A DNA stretch of 64,000 nt from NCBI RefSeq assembly GCF_002078875.1, contig NC_034410.1, positions 100,428,556-100,492,555 on the forward strand, read 5' to 3'. The stretch comes from Numida meleagris. Lineage: Eukaryota > Chordata > Aves > Galliformes > Numididae. The position numbers and the translations under genes are program-made. The notes under the pieces are model-generated. The model saw nothing but the letters and a program-made list of their open reading frames with translations. It ran no database searches and was not told where the DNA came from. Positions 26,604 to 35,444 of the stretch are shown here, one piece after another; position 1 is the first letter of the stretch; each line of letters opens with the position of its first letter.

Positions 26604-26910
26604 TTCTATAAAAACATAAACAGCTCAGGCGAACTCTCGTCCTTGTGCAGCTTGGTATGAAGAATCGCTCTTTAGCATTCGTAGCAGTATTTATATATAT
26701 ATATTTATATCTCATATATAACTCAAGGATTGGTCCACAAAGTAGATCTGTGCGTTTCTCTAGTGCTTTCGTACAAAAGAAAAACCATATTATTATCAAA
26801 ATATTCATTTAATGGCTTTACTTCATACATAAATACATGTTTGGGGAACACGGGAGCGGTGGTCGTTCCGTGACTTTGGAAATGACTTTTGTTTGGGTTT
26901 GGGTGGTTGG

Positions 26911-26928
26911 GTCTCTCTCTCTCTCTCT

Positions 26929-26959
<31 letters not shown>
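26911..26959. repeat. (CT)n / (GA)n simple repeat in the 3' UTR
   Basis: About 24 CT units with one ATCT interruption (CTCAATCTCT) on the plus strand. On the mRNA it is a GA repeat beginning about 34 nt after the ADCYAP1 stop codon. Confidence 0.95.
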
Positions 26960-26960
<1 letters not shown>

Positions 26961-26992
26961 GGACTACGCACGGCAGCGGCGGTTGCTCATCG

Positions 26993-27179
26993 CTACAAAT
27001 ACGCTACTCGGCGTCCTTTGTTTTTAACTCTTTGTTTATACCTTTTCCCCAGGACGGCCGCTAAGTATTTCTTGACAGCCATTTGTTTCCGGTAGCGGCT
27101 GTAGCTGTCCGTGAAGATGCCGTCTATGTGCCGCTTGCTGAGCGGTTCCGCCTCGTCCCCCAGGCCGCTGCTGGCACCG
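26993..27179 (-). CDS. ADCYAP1: ADCYAP1 exon 5, coding part (PACAP27/PACAP38 and stop)
   Basis: The acceptor is GCTTTGCAG with AG at 27181-27180. The first base completes Gly111. Residues 112-127 ([16 protein letters not shown]) are the C-terminal part of the GHRH-like peptide plus its processing site. Residues 128-165 are PACAP38, with PACAP27 ending at Leu154 before Gly-Lys-Arg; Gly166-Arg-Arg after PACAP38 is the amidation signal. Stop codon TAG at 26995-26993. The mature peptide differs from the mammalian one as I know it only at position 2 (Ile for Ser). Confidence 0.96.
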
Positions 27180-29566
27180 CTGCAAAGCACCGAGAAGGAC
27201 ACATCCATCAGGAGGGGCCCTCCCTCCGCGCCCCCCGGCCCCAACCCCGGCCCTAACCCCAGCCCCGGCCCCGCATCGCGCGGCAGACAAAGGGCGGGGC
27301 GGTGCGGAGCGAGGCGTCTCCCCGGGCCGTGCATTATGCATCGCGCTCCCGGGGCGGCGGGGGGGGGTTCGCTCCGATAGCACCACCCGGCGCTGCCCCG
27401 CGGGAGGGACGGCCGAGCCCCGGGCGCGGCTGCCGCTCGCTCCGGGAGAGCACCGCGGGGAGACGGGGCCGCCCCGCCCCGGCCGCCGCCCGCCGCGCTT
27501 TGTTCGCTCCCGGCCCCGCCGCAGCCCTTACCCGACCCGCTTGGCCATCAGGGAGTGCAGGTATTTCCTGGCGGACAGCTGGCCCAGGAGTTTCCTGTAG
27601 GCTTTGTTGAAGATCCCATCGGCGTGCCTGGCGGGGGGGCACGGCCCGTCAGCGTCCATCCCCGGGCCCGCTCCGCAGCACCGGGCCGCCGCTGCCCGTC
27701 CTCCCCCGCTGCCCCCAGGCCCCGTTCCCCCTCACCCCGCCACCCAGGCCGGAGGTGCATCCCCTCCCCCCCCACTCCCCGAGCCCAGCTCTTCCATCCC
27801 TCCCCGGCACCGCGCTGGCCAGGTGATTCGGCATCCTGATTATTTTCGCACCGCCCGTGGCCCCTTGGGTGTTTCCCCTTTCCCCCCGCCCCGGCCCTAA
27901 CCGCGGCCCCGCTGTCACCTCTTTCCCGGCGGGTAGTACAGCGCGTACACCTCGCCCAGCGCGGACGGCGGCCCCGCCAACCCCAGCGGCTCCTGCTCGT
28001 AGGCGAAGTCCTGCAGGGTGTTCCCGTCCTCGTCGTACACCTCCTCCTCCAGCCTGCGGCAACCAGGGGCAGGGCTCAGCCCGACGTCCCCAGCCCCATC
28101 CCCGCCGCGGGACCGTGCGCCGACGGAGCGCGGCTGAGCTCGGCCCCACCGGGCCCCCACCGCGCCCCGCTCCTCCCCGCCGCGCCCGGAGCCGGGGTGG
28201 GGCCTGCGCCCGCCGCTGGATTTCGTTGAGCGGTGCCTCTGCCCTCCGGGATCTCTCCGCTTTGCCCCCGCCCCAGCCCCTCCCCGCCGCTCTCCCTGCG
28301 GTACGATGTAGGTCACGGTACGATCCGGGCGGCTATTTTTGTCTGGGAGCTTTAGCGGAGGTATTAATAATAGATGCCGCTAAAGTGTTCGGCTCCTGCT
28401 AATAACGGCTCTGAATGGAAGGAGCCGGCGGGAGGGAGCTGGGGGCCTCCCGAGCCCCACGGCTGCTGCTTCCCGCGGGGAGTCCCGCCAGAGGCACCCC
28501 ACAGATGGGACTCCATAGAGAGCACCCCATAAAGGACACCCCGCAAAGGAAACCCAATAAAAGGCGCCCCACATATGGCATCCTATAAAGGGCACTCTAC
28601 GAAGGACATCCCACAAATAACACCCTGCAAATGGCACCCCAATAAAGGACACCCCACAAACGACACCCTACAAAGAACACGCTGCAAAGGACATCCCACA
28701 AATAACACCCCACGGAGAACTCCCCTATATAAGGAGCACCCCGCAAATGACACCCCATTAATAACATCCCGCAAAGGACACTCCAGAAAGAACACCCTAT
28801 AAGAGACACCCCCCACAAGGGAAACCTAACCAAAGATACCCCACAAACTGCACCCCATAGAGGACACTCCACAAAGGACACCCCACAAAAGACATCCAAT
28901 AAAAGACAGCCCACAAACGACACTCCACGAACAACACCCAGCAAAGCATACCCCACAAATAACGCCCCGCAAAGGACACCCCACAAATGACAACCAGCAA
29001 AGAACACTCCATACAAGACACCCACAAGCGACACCTCCTCGGACCCCCGCCCGCACGGCGCGGTTCCCCGCAGGACCCTCCGCTCAGAGCCGAGCGCTGC
29101 GGGGCGGGACAGTGACCCTGGCCCCGCATCCCACAAAGCCCGAGCGGGCTGCGGACAGCCGGGAGCGCAACCCCAAATGGGAAACTCCGCGCGAGGCCGC
29201 CCCGAGAGCAGCCCCGGACACCCCCGACGCGAGCAGCAACTCCGAGTATGGAACACAGAAAAGAAACCCGAGCACCTCGCGGCCGGGAGGGAGTTGGCAT
29301 AAAGACGGATAAACGCGGGGGAGGGGGTGGGGGACCGAAACCTCGCAAACTCCCTATGGCTATCGCATCCTCACGCTGCCCCGGCCCAAGGCAGGTACAC
29401 GGTGTACCCCCAAAGCGGGGGAGAGCCGGGACCCTCGGGCGGCCCCGCGGCGGGGGGAGACCCACCTGAGCGCCGGGTACTGGAGTCCAACGGCGGGTGA
29501 GCAGTAGACGCTGCAATGCATTATTATGCCATAGACCAGGAGGGCTAGGAGCGCTTTGCTACACAT
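26993..29566 (-). CDS. ADCYAP1: ADCYAP1: PACAP / GHRH-like peptide prohormone (4 coding exons)
   Basis: Secreted neuropeptide precursor. The coding sequence is the join, on the minus strand, of 29566-29466, 28053-27919, 27627-27532 and 27179-26993 (101+135+96+187 = 519 nt, 172 residues plus TAG). All introns are GT-AG and all junctions are in the same phase (2). Layout: hydrophobic signal peptide at about residues 1-23 (starts [13 protein letters not shown]); acidic spacer to the KR pair at 78-79; GHRH-like/PRP peptide from His80 (HADGIF) to about Ser125; KR at 126-127; PACAP38 at 128-165, starting [15 protein letters not shown]; then GRR (166-168), an amidation and cleavage signal, and a VAYL tail. 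PACAP27 ends at Leu154 before GKR. By family knowledge these peptides act on the class B receptors PAC1, VPAC1 and VPAC2 and raise cAMP. The spliced leader has an in-frame TGA two codons before this ATG, which supports the start. Family identity is certain; species is not. Confidence 0.97.
27532..27627 (-). CDS. ADCYAP1: ADCYAP1 exon 4 (GHRH-like / PACAP-related peptide)
   Basis: 96 nt (32 codons), phase 2 at both ends, so skipping it keeps the frame and removes the GHRH-like peptide while keeping PACAP. The acceptor is CGCCAG with AG at 27629-27628; the donor is GTCGG|GTAAGG with GT at 27531-27530. It encodes residues 80-110 ([20 protein letters not shown], then [11 protein letters not shown]) plus parts of Arg79 and Gly111. 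The HADGIF start, the amphipathic helix and the internal KR at 108-109 are typical of avian and fish GHRH-like peptides from this gene. Intron 3 (27628-27918, 291 bp) and intron 4 (27180-27531, 352 bp) flank it. Both are very GC-rich; intron 4 carries C-rich short repeats of the CCCCGGCCCC type near 27235-27275. Confidence 0.94.
27919..28053 (-). CDS. ADCYAP1: ADCYAP1 exon 3 (acidic spacer peptide)
   Basis: 135 nt, a whole number of codons, phase 2 at both ends. The acceptor is GCCGCAG with AG at 28055-28054; the donor is AAAGAG|GTGACA with GT at 27918-27917. It encodes residues 35-78 plus the split Arg34 and Arg79: an acidic stretch beginning [11 protein letters not shown] and ending YYPPGKR. 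The terminal Lys-Arg is the prohormone-convertase site that releases the N-terminus of the GHRH-like peptide encoded by the next exon. No function is known to me for the spacer itself. Confidence 0.93.
28493..29036. repeat. 15-bp minisatellite in ADCYAP1 intron 2
   Basis: About 36 imperfect copies of a roughly 15-bp unit (consensus near GACACCCCACAAATG on the plus strand) fill some 540 bp of the 1,412-bp intron 2. The sense (minus) strand is G/T-rich. Because the unit equals five codons, long pseudo-open frames appear in several minus-strand frames; these are not genes. Confidence 0.92.
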
Positions 29567-29573
29567 TGCCACT
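29466..29573 (-). CDS. ADCYAP1: ADCYAP1 exon 2 (start codon and signal peptide)
   Basis: The acceptor follows a strong pyrimidine tract ending CCTGCACAG, with AG at 29575-29574. Seven leader bases (AGTGGCA) precede the ATG at 29566, which has G at -3 and A at -1. Coding part 29566-29466 gives residues 1-33 plus two bases of Arg34. The donor is CTCAG|GTGGGT with GT at 29465-29464. It encodes the hydrophobic signal peptide (residues 1 to about 23) and the start of the cryptic spacer (…GLQYPAL). Mammalian precursors begin MTMCS; here the extra Met-Thr is absent. Confidence 0.93.
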
Positions 29574-29590
29574 CTGTGCAGGAGGGAAAG

Positions 29591-29770
29591 GAAAAACGCT
29601 GTCAAAAAATAGTAAAAAAAAAAATAATAAAAAAATAAAAAAATTAAAAAATTAAAAAATTAAAAAAATTAAAAAATAAAGATAATAGAAAAAGAATGAA
29701 AAATATAACTGATAACAAAATTTTAAATAAATAACTAAATAATACAAAATTACAAAAATATAAACAACAA
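29591..29770. repeat. A/T-only low-complexity tract filling intron 1
   Basis: Runs of A with interspersed TTAAAAA units on the plus strand (T-rich on the sense strand) occupy over half of the 295-bp intron 1, just upstream of the exon 2 pyrimidine tract. Flanking sequence on the exon 1 side is very GC-rich. Confidence 0.85.
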
Positions 29771-29868
29771 GAGTCCCCCCACGACCCACCGAGCGCAGCG
29801 CTGCCGCCGCCCGCCCCGTCGGTGCCCGCCTGCTCCGGGAGGCCCCGGGAGCCGGCTCGGGTCCTTAC

Positions 29869-30090
29869 CATGAAACTGTGACACCCGGCACTGAGAGTGT
29901 GTGGCTGCGGATGGGAAAGGGAGAGTGGGAAAAAGAGAAAAACCCCACAGAAGGGTGAAAAATAGAGCTGTCTCCCAAGTTGCGGCCGAAAGGAGTCAAA
30001 GGGCTCCCGGCATCGCCTCTCCGCTGGGCGAAGGATGAAGAAGGCGCAGAAGCAGCAGAGAGTTGTTGGCTGGTTTTAGGGGAATCCACT
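29869..30090 (-). other. ADCYAP1: ADCYAP1 non-coding leader exon 1 (3' end defined, 5' end uncertain)
   Basis: A consensus donor, TTTCATG|GTAAGGAC, lies at 29869/29868, 295 bp upstream of the exon 2 acceptor, and I take it as the end of the leader exon. The 5' limit cannot be read directly. The exon could run back to a promoter near 30.42-30.52 kb. It could instead be a 36-nt internal exon starting at 29904, because a long pyrimidine tract followed by ATCCGCAG ends at 29905. The last three bases of the exon are ATG. After splicing they open a five-codon upstream ORF that overlaps the true start. Confidence 0.6.
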
Positions 30091-30537
30091 CCGAGAAATA
30101 ATTAAAAAAAAAATTAAAAAAAAAAAGGAAAAAAAAATCGAAAAGGCCAAAAAAGTTTGCAGGCAGCCAAGCAGATCCGGAGCGGAGTCTGCAGGGGAAG
30201 GGAACGGGGCGCGGAGCGGCGGCGCCGGAGCGCGGGGCGCGGGGAAAGGACGCGGAGCCGGCCGGGCGCGGAGGCGGGGAGCGGGCTGGCTGCGGGCGGT
30301 GCTGCCTTCCCAGCTCGCTCCCCTCTCTGCGCGCCTTCAGCCTCTTCTCCTCTCCCCGCTCGGTGGCTCCCAACTTGACCAAGCCTTCCGCAGCCCCCCG
30401 GCTGCCACGCAATTAGCGACGGAATCTTTGCAAACACCGCGCTTCGGCAGGAGCCCTCTCCGTCAACATTCGCTCCCTCGGAGGAGGACGGGCAATATTG
30501 GCTGTTGCCCCCGTGGCGGCGGACGGATTTTTATTCA

Positions 30538-30588
30538 TGAATCAAATGCTTTTTTTTTTTTTTTTCCGCTTTTTTTTTCTTCTCCCCC
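30538..30588. repeat. T-rich runs near the promoter
   Basis: Two long T runs on the plus strand (about 30550-30565 and 30570-30578) separate the TATA-like element from the CRE-type sites. On the sense strand they are A-tracts. Confidence 0.8.
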
Positions 30589-30716
30589 AGTCACGTAATA
30601 ATCGGGTATCAGAAAAGACGTCACCACCCCAATTCCTCAAGGAACACAGCTCGGTGTCGTCCTCCAGGATGAGCTGAACGGGAGTCATAGGGCTTCTCAT
30701 AAACACCGGCTCACGC

Positions 30717-30718
<2 letters not shown>

Positions 30719-30747
<29 letters not shown>
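30719..30747. repeat. (CA)n microsatellite upstream of the promoter
   Basis: About 14 CA units in a row, followed by an A-rich run and AATACTAATAAG-type direct repeats (three copies, 30760-30795). Likely polymorphic. Confidence 0.95.
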
Positions 30748-30749
<2 letters not shown>

Positions 30750-30795
30750 AAAAAAATCCAATACTAATAAGAAATACTAATAAGAAATACTAATA

Positions 30796-32987
30796 ATGTA
30801 AAAACCCACCGGTGGGAAGGGCGGAGGAGGGCGGTGCGGTGCGGCTCCCCCGGAGGTTTCCCCGCGGCTCCGCTCCGCGCCCCAGCGCAGGCGGTGAAGC
30901 CCCCACGGGCGACCCCACTTCCACCGGGGTTTGGAGGTGGGGAGGGTCTTTTTATTATTATTCCTCCCTCCCCTTATTTTTTTTTCTATTGGAGGCTTCT
31001 CGGTGTTGTTCTCACCCCCCAGGCCCCCGGGGGAAGACAGCGGTGCGGAAACCGCACCGCAAAAGTTGCTTTGCGGGAGGGAAATCCCCACTCTACGTCC
31101 CCGCGGTGCTCCGAGCGCAGCCTGCGGCTCCAGGCCCCCTCCGCGCCCCCCTCCCTTCATTTCCGAGAATTACCCCCGGAGATCCGAGGCTGCAGGAGCC
31201 ATTACCGCACATTTTAATTATTGGGATCATAAGCAGAGAGTTCAGGAAGCGGCAATAATTTCGTTCTCCTGTTTCCTTATTGGAATGGTTTTTTTGGTGT
31301 AACGCGCCGCGATGAGTTATTGGAGCCCGGATCGATTTCTCAAAAACAACGGCAACAAAAAACACAGCAGACAATTACACTGCTATTACGGCCGTTTACT
31401 CTTGCGAGATTTTCCGGAGATAAAGGAAATTTAGAGCCGATGAATGATTCCCCTCGAAATGGCTGCGGACGGCAGCCCGCTGCTCCCCGGGCTCCGCTCT
31501 GCTCCGCACCGGGCGGGACGGGACGGGCGGAGGCCTCGCTGCGGGGCCGCTCCCGCGGAGGGGCTTCCCCGGCGGCGGGCGCTGCGCGGGCGCGGAGCCA
31601 GCGCGGAGCGGAGTCCGTGAGCGGAGGGCGCCACCGCGCGGCGGCCGCCGCCGTCGGGAGGGCCCGGCGAGCCCCGTCGGGGGCTGGGGAGGGGGAACCG
31701 GGAACCCCGGCCCCCGGGTCGAGGGCAGCTGCCCATGGGGTGTGTCAGGCTTGGGGGCGGTTGGGTTTGGGTTGGTTTTGTGCCCGTGGGTTTTTTATTT
31801 AATTACTCCCCCGGTGTTCCTGTGTTTCTGAGCGATGCTGGGATGGTGTCTATGGCGTGCGGACGCTGGTTTAGGGCAAGTGAGTAACTCGCAGGTGATT
31901 CATGCCGATAAAATGCTCTTCGCATCGCAGCGCGCTCCGTGTGTGTGCGTGCAGTGCGGGTATGCACATGGCATGACCGCCGCTTAGGCTGAATAAGTAA
32001 AGGCTTAAATCTAGCCTCCGCGTTGAAGTACATTTCTAGGTAGCTCTGTAATTCAAGGCTGGGAGGGATTTCACGATCCTAAGGCTTGCCTCCGAAGCAA
32101 AGTCCTAAGGCAGTATCCAAAGGAAAGTAGCTTTTTTACTAGCAGAATTTCCTTCGTCTTCTTCCCATTAGCTTAAATTAGGCCTTCTAATTTACCTGAC
32201 TACCCTGTTTTAAAGAAGATCTGTTTTATTAACTAGAGCATTAACATTCTGAAGGTATTTCTGGTAGTGCCTCTGAGCCTCGTTAAGCCTGACCGGGACT
32301 GAGTGCTCTACAGCATATGATGCAACATTGCATCACCTACCATGCTGGGTACCTTTTCTGCTCTTCAGAAAACCCTTTTTTTCCCTTTTTTTTTTTTCAT
32401 ATTTATGCATATAAAAAAAAATCCAAGTGCAATCTATCAAACTGTCAGGAACTGTATCGATCCATAAAGGCAGATGACATCTGACACACACTTGTTAGAG
32501 GTGCAGCCGCTCTGCTCATGTTCTCTCTGTACATCTCGCCTTTTCTGGGCATTCTATAAGGAACACAGAAGACTGATGGACCTGGACTCTGTAATCTTAT
32601 AATGAAAGGGTATACATTTTTCCGCCAGTATGTACAGGAATGAGTACTTCTTTCTCTAAAGCAAACAGCCCCACCAACCCAGCTCTGTCTCCTAGGCACA
32701 CCTCTATGGGTTTAACAACTTTGTGTTTTCACCTTTCCCCAGGCCTCCTACCTTAGAGATGGTTGGGAAGCCCATGGCTCTGCTGATGGGCTCTGTACAT
32801 GTCTGTATTAGCTCAAAGAACAAAGCTGTTACCCAGAGGGTTCATCCACTCGGGGACATTCTGGAATGGTGGTACAACGTACAGAAAAACAGAGAGCAAC
32901 AAGCAGAAACAGCATTTGGGCTGCAGCACTGGAGACCTGTTGTACGAGGAAGGATCTGAGGCACAAAAGTAGCCTAAAATACCAGAT
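30796..32987. other. Upstream flank of ADCYAP1, candidate regulatory DNA
   Basis: GC-rich to about 31.74 kb, then AT-rich. The long plus-strand frames at 30812-31302 and 31320-31802 are by-products of high GC with Pro/Arg/Ala/Gly bias. Within it, 31190-31440 is less GC-rich and full of homeobox-like ATTA words, a candidate proximal enhancer. Confidence 0.5.
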
Positions 32988-33115
32988 GGGAAAGGAACGT
33001 GTAGATGTGGCACTGAAGGACATGGTTTAGTGGGCAATATTGGTGGCAGGTGGATGACCAGAGCAGGTGTTCTTAGAGGTCTTTTCCAACCTTACTGATT
33101 CTATGATTCTATGAG
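32988..33115 (+). mobile_element. CR1 LINE 3'-end fragment
   Basis: Forward copy reading AACGTGTAGATGTGGCACTG…CATGGTTTAGTGGGCAATAT and ending CTGATTCTATGATTCTATGAG. It marks the right edge of the transposon-poor zone around ADCYAP1. Confidence 0.88.
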
Positions 33116-35444
33116 ATGCATCAGCCTGACACTGAGGCCTTTCTTACAGACTGGTTCCATACCATTCTTCATAGGTGACTCTTCATCAGTGCTAGATGGC
33201 TGCAACCCACACCAAATTCTTTTGGAGGATTTTTCCAGTAATTCCCTGCTGTCTTTTATGAGCTTAACTCTATTTCTAAGCAAAGGCTTGAAGGCCATTC
33301 TCAAGTACATTCAGAGAAAAAGGACTGATTTTTTCTCCTTCGTTTCTGAAGTGATGAGGCACTGCAGCATTCCTCAGGCTGGCAGTGTGGGTGTACGAGG
33401 TGCAGCCACCCTGCTCTTGTCCCTGCTCAGAGCTCATGGTGACAGACAAAGGCAGCAGCTCAGCAGTGCCCTGCCAGCCTGCCCACACAGGAGCTCAGTG
33501 CTCAGCCCAACGTGATAGGTGTCCTTAGCCCCATACAGTGAAATAAGAGATGCAAAGGAGTAGTCGTTCCTATCAAAACACAAAGCAAGGAGAGCACTTC
33601 CTAGATGAATGGAAGGCCCAACAGTGGGCTTGGCTGCACAAGGAGGTGCCACCATGCCACACACATGGCAAATAAATTTCCTTGGAAGACCAATAGATAT
33701 ATTTATAATCATCTCTCATTTTTCACCTGGATAAATTCATATTTTACAAGGGAATAAAAATATTATTTTCCTTGATCCTTTTTAACAACTGACCTTTGGT
33801 CAATCATTTGAGCAGAAGAGAAATAAATTATGAAAGGCAAACAAGACTGAAAAGTCACCTTTCGGAGAAGTGATGTTCCAAGGGCCTCCTCTACACTAAA
33901 GCCAACAACCTACAGAATGTCTTTGCAGGCCTTGTCAGACCATGGGAGGAACAACAGCCCATGGCAACTGGCAGCAGACCCAGACCAGCTCCCACTCTCA
34001 TTTCCATTTGTGTTCAGGGGAGAGTAAATTCGTAAACAGATGGAACGCTTTGCTTAAAGAAACTTTGCTTAAAGTTTCACAGAGTGCTGCTGAGCTACAA
34101 TCATTTTACACCGGACAAATACCAGCCACGATTTCTCTGTGCTCCAGGTTGTTTGGCACAAAACTGTAACCCAGTGTGAATGGCAAGTACAAGTTATTTA
34201 CCCAAATGTGACAGGGTTTTGGGAACACCCTTACAGAGGGGCTGCTTCACACCTATGTCCAGAAACTAAAACACATCTGTAGTTTTGAGGTATTGCTAAT
34301 AGCATCGCTAAGGTTATTCATAGTTTAGAATTACCAGAAATAGTTGGAACGAATTAATAATGAATTAGAACATTTCTTATCGTTGCAGGAGCCAGAGAGA
34401 ATAAATAGAATCATCAATATTTTCCTGTTACAAAACAGTGTGTAGCCTATTAAAATACACTGATTTGGAGGTGCTGGTGCTGGAGGAGTGTCATGCAGCC
34501 ACAGGCTCCTGCCAGCACAGCCCCAGGTGGAGAGCCCCATCCTCATAGGGACTGTGTGGGGCAGCCTGGGGTGGCAGGGGAGGGATGAGCCCATAGGGGA
34601 GGGGTGAGAGCTGACCCTACTGCAGCGGGGCTTAGCCCACCAGGGCCGAGCATCACTCAATAATTCCAATTAACTGCGCTGAAGACAGCAGAGGCTGGTG
34701 ACAGAGCCTGGTGTCAGAGCTGCATACTGCACTGACAGACTCACAAAGGCTATCTCATTAAGGAGAGTGAGAAGGGAATATAAGACCTTCCTAGGCACTC
34801 TGGGTACCCCACGGTGGCCAGGCAGGACAGTCAGACACCGGGGCCTGCAGCCAACACATGCTTGGGCTGCTGCTGCAGGTGGGGCTGTAGGAAGCACCAG
34901 GACACCCATGCAGCGCTGCGCCCAGCTAGGCCGCAGGCTCGGTTCCTCCACAGGTAGCTCTTCTCGTGCCTCCCACCAACAGCCACATCTCTGGCCATGG
35001 AACATCGGTGGTTATCTCAGCACCAGTTGCCTTTAGCTTCAGTTTTTGGGCTTCCCAGACCCCCAAACACACCATAGCCAAACAATGGGAACACCCTCCA
35101 CAACCCCACAACCTGCTGGGCAATGCTTAGGGGCCAAGAACTGTCATTATAAGGCAGAATCTTGGTCTTTAAGGTTATTTATATTTATCTAGCGTCAGTG
35201 AAGTACTTGGGTCTACTTAGCCTAAAGAAAAATAAGTGATTCTTATCTTTTATACTTAAAGAAAGCACCAAGACGTTCTTTTGTGTGTCTTTACAGCCTT
35301 GATCCATCTCTATCCTCTAATAAAATGCATTTCTGTAATACTGAGGCAATTAATCACTTATATAAAATTGGATTACAGTCTCCATTACTCAAAAAACCTT
35401 TAAAGTCAGGCTCGCTGTCTTTCTGAAAGATCTTGAGCTATTGA

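Larger units (their letters stand above)
24840..26992 (-). other. ADCYAP1: ADCYAP1 3' UTR (probable long form)
   Basis: From the stop codon to the AATAAA at 24862-24857 there is no CR1 or other mobile element and no recognisable coding sequence. The tract is a mosaic. First comes a (GA)n run on the sense strand (26911-26959), then AT-rich sequence with ATTTA-type motifs and a TATATA run (26690-26722), a (CAA)n run (26253-26273), GC-rich CpG-dense blocks (25.89-26.25 and 25.34-25.53 kb), and AT-rich sequence to the end. A 2.1-kb 3' UTR is plausible for this gene, but the 3' end is inferred from the signal only. Confidence 0.55.
30480..30760 (-). promoter_or_regulatory. ADCYAP1: Probable ADCYAP1 promoter with CRE-type sites
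   Basis: Read on the minus strand, a near-perfect CRE (TGACGTCT) lies at 30623-30616 and a second CRE/E-box-like site (TTACGTGA) at about 30598-30591. A TATA-like GAATAAAAATCC follows at about 30538-30527, then a CCAAT motif near 30501-30497. A (CA)n run sits just upstream (30719-30747). The order and the CpG-rich setting suit a neuropeptide promoter driven by cAMP/CREB, but the CCAAT box lies downstream of the TATA-like box and no start site can be fixed from sequence. Confidence 0.45.
25300..31740. other. GC-rich, CpG-dense domain over the whole ADCYAP1 locus
   Basis: Runs dense in CG dinucleotides occur at about 25.34-25.53, 25.89-26.25, 27.05-28.35, 29.04-29.47, 29.78-30.5 and 30.8-31.7 kb, separated by AT-rich or simple-repeat stretches. 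The surrounding 50 kb is AT-rich and CpG-poor. This marks a CpG-island cluster covering promoter, exons and 3' end, as seen at developmentally regulated genes. Confidence 0.75.

Noticed and set aside
27857..28402. 181-codon plus-strand frame
   Set aside because: Antisense to ADCYAP1 exon 3 and GC-rich introns; a GC-bias shadow.
28493..29036. CRISPR-like regular array
   Set aside because: Units are contiguous 15-bp tandem copies without unique spacers, in a vertebrate intron.
28597..29516. Minus-strand frames of 219 and 239 codons resembling a hydrophobic repeat protein
   Set aside because: They are translations of the 15-bp minisatellite in ADCYAP1 intron 2 (five codons per unit) and stay open in more than one frame.
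29865..30089. 74-codon minus frame running into the exon 1 donor, in frame with PACAP
   Set aside because: It starts at GTG, contains no ATG, and after splicing ends in TGA two codons before the real start, so it is neither an N-terminal extension nor a normal uORF.
30812..31802. Plus-strand frames of 123-160 codons in the upstream CpG island
   Set aside because: Overlapping frames on both strands with Pro/Arg/Gly/Ala bias and no recognisable domain, as expected in GC-rich DNA.
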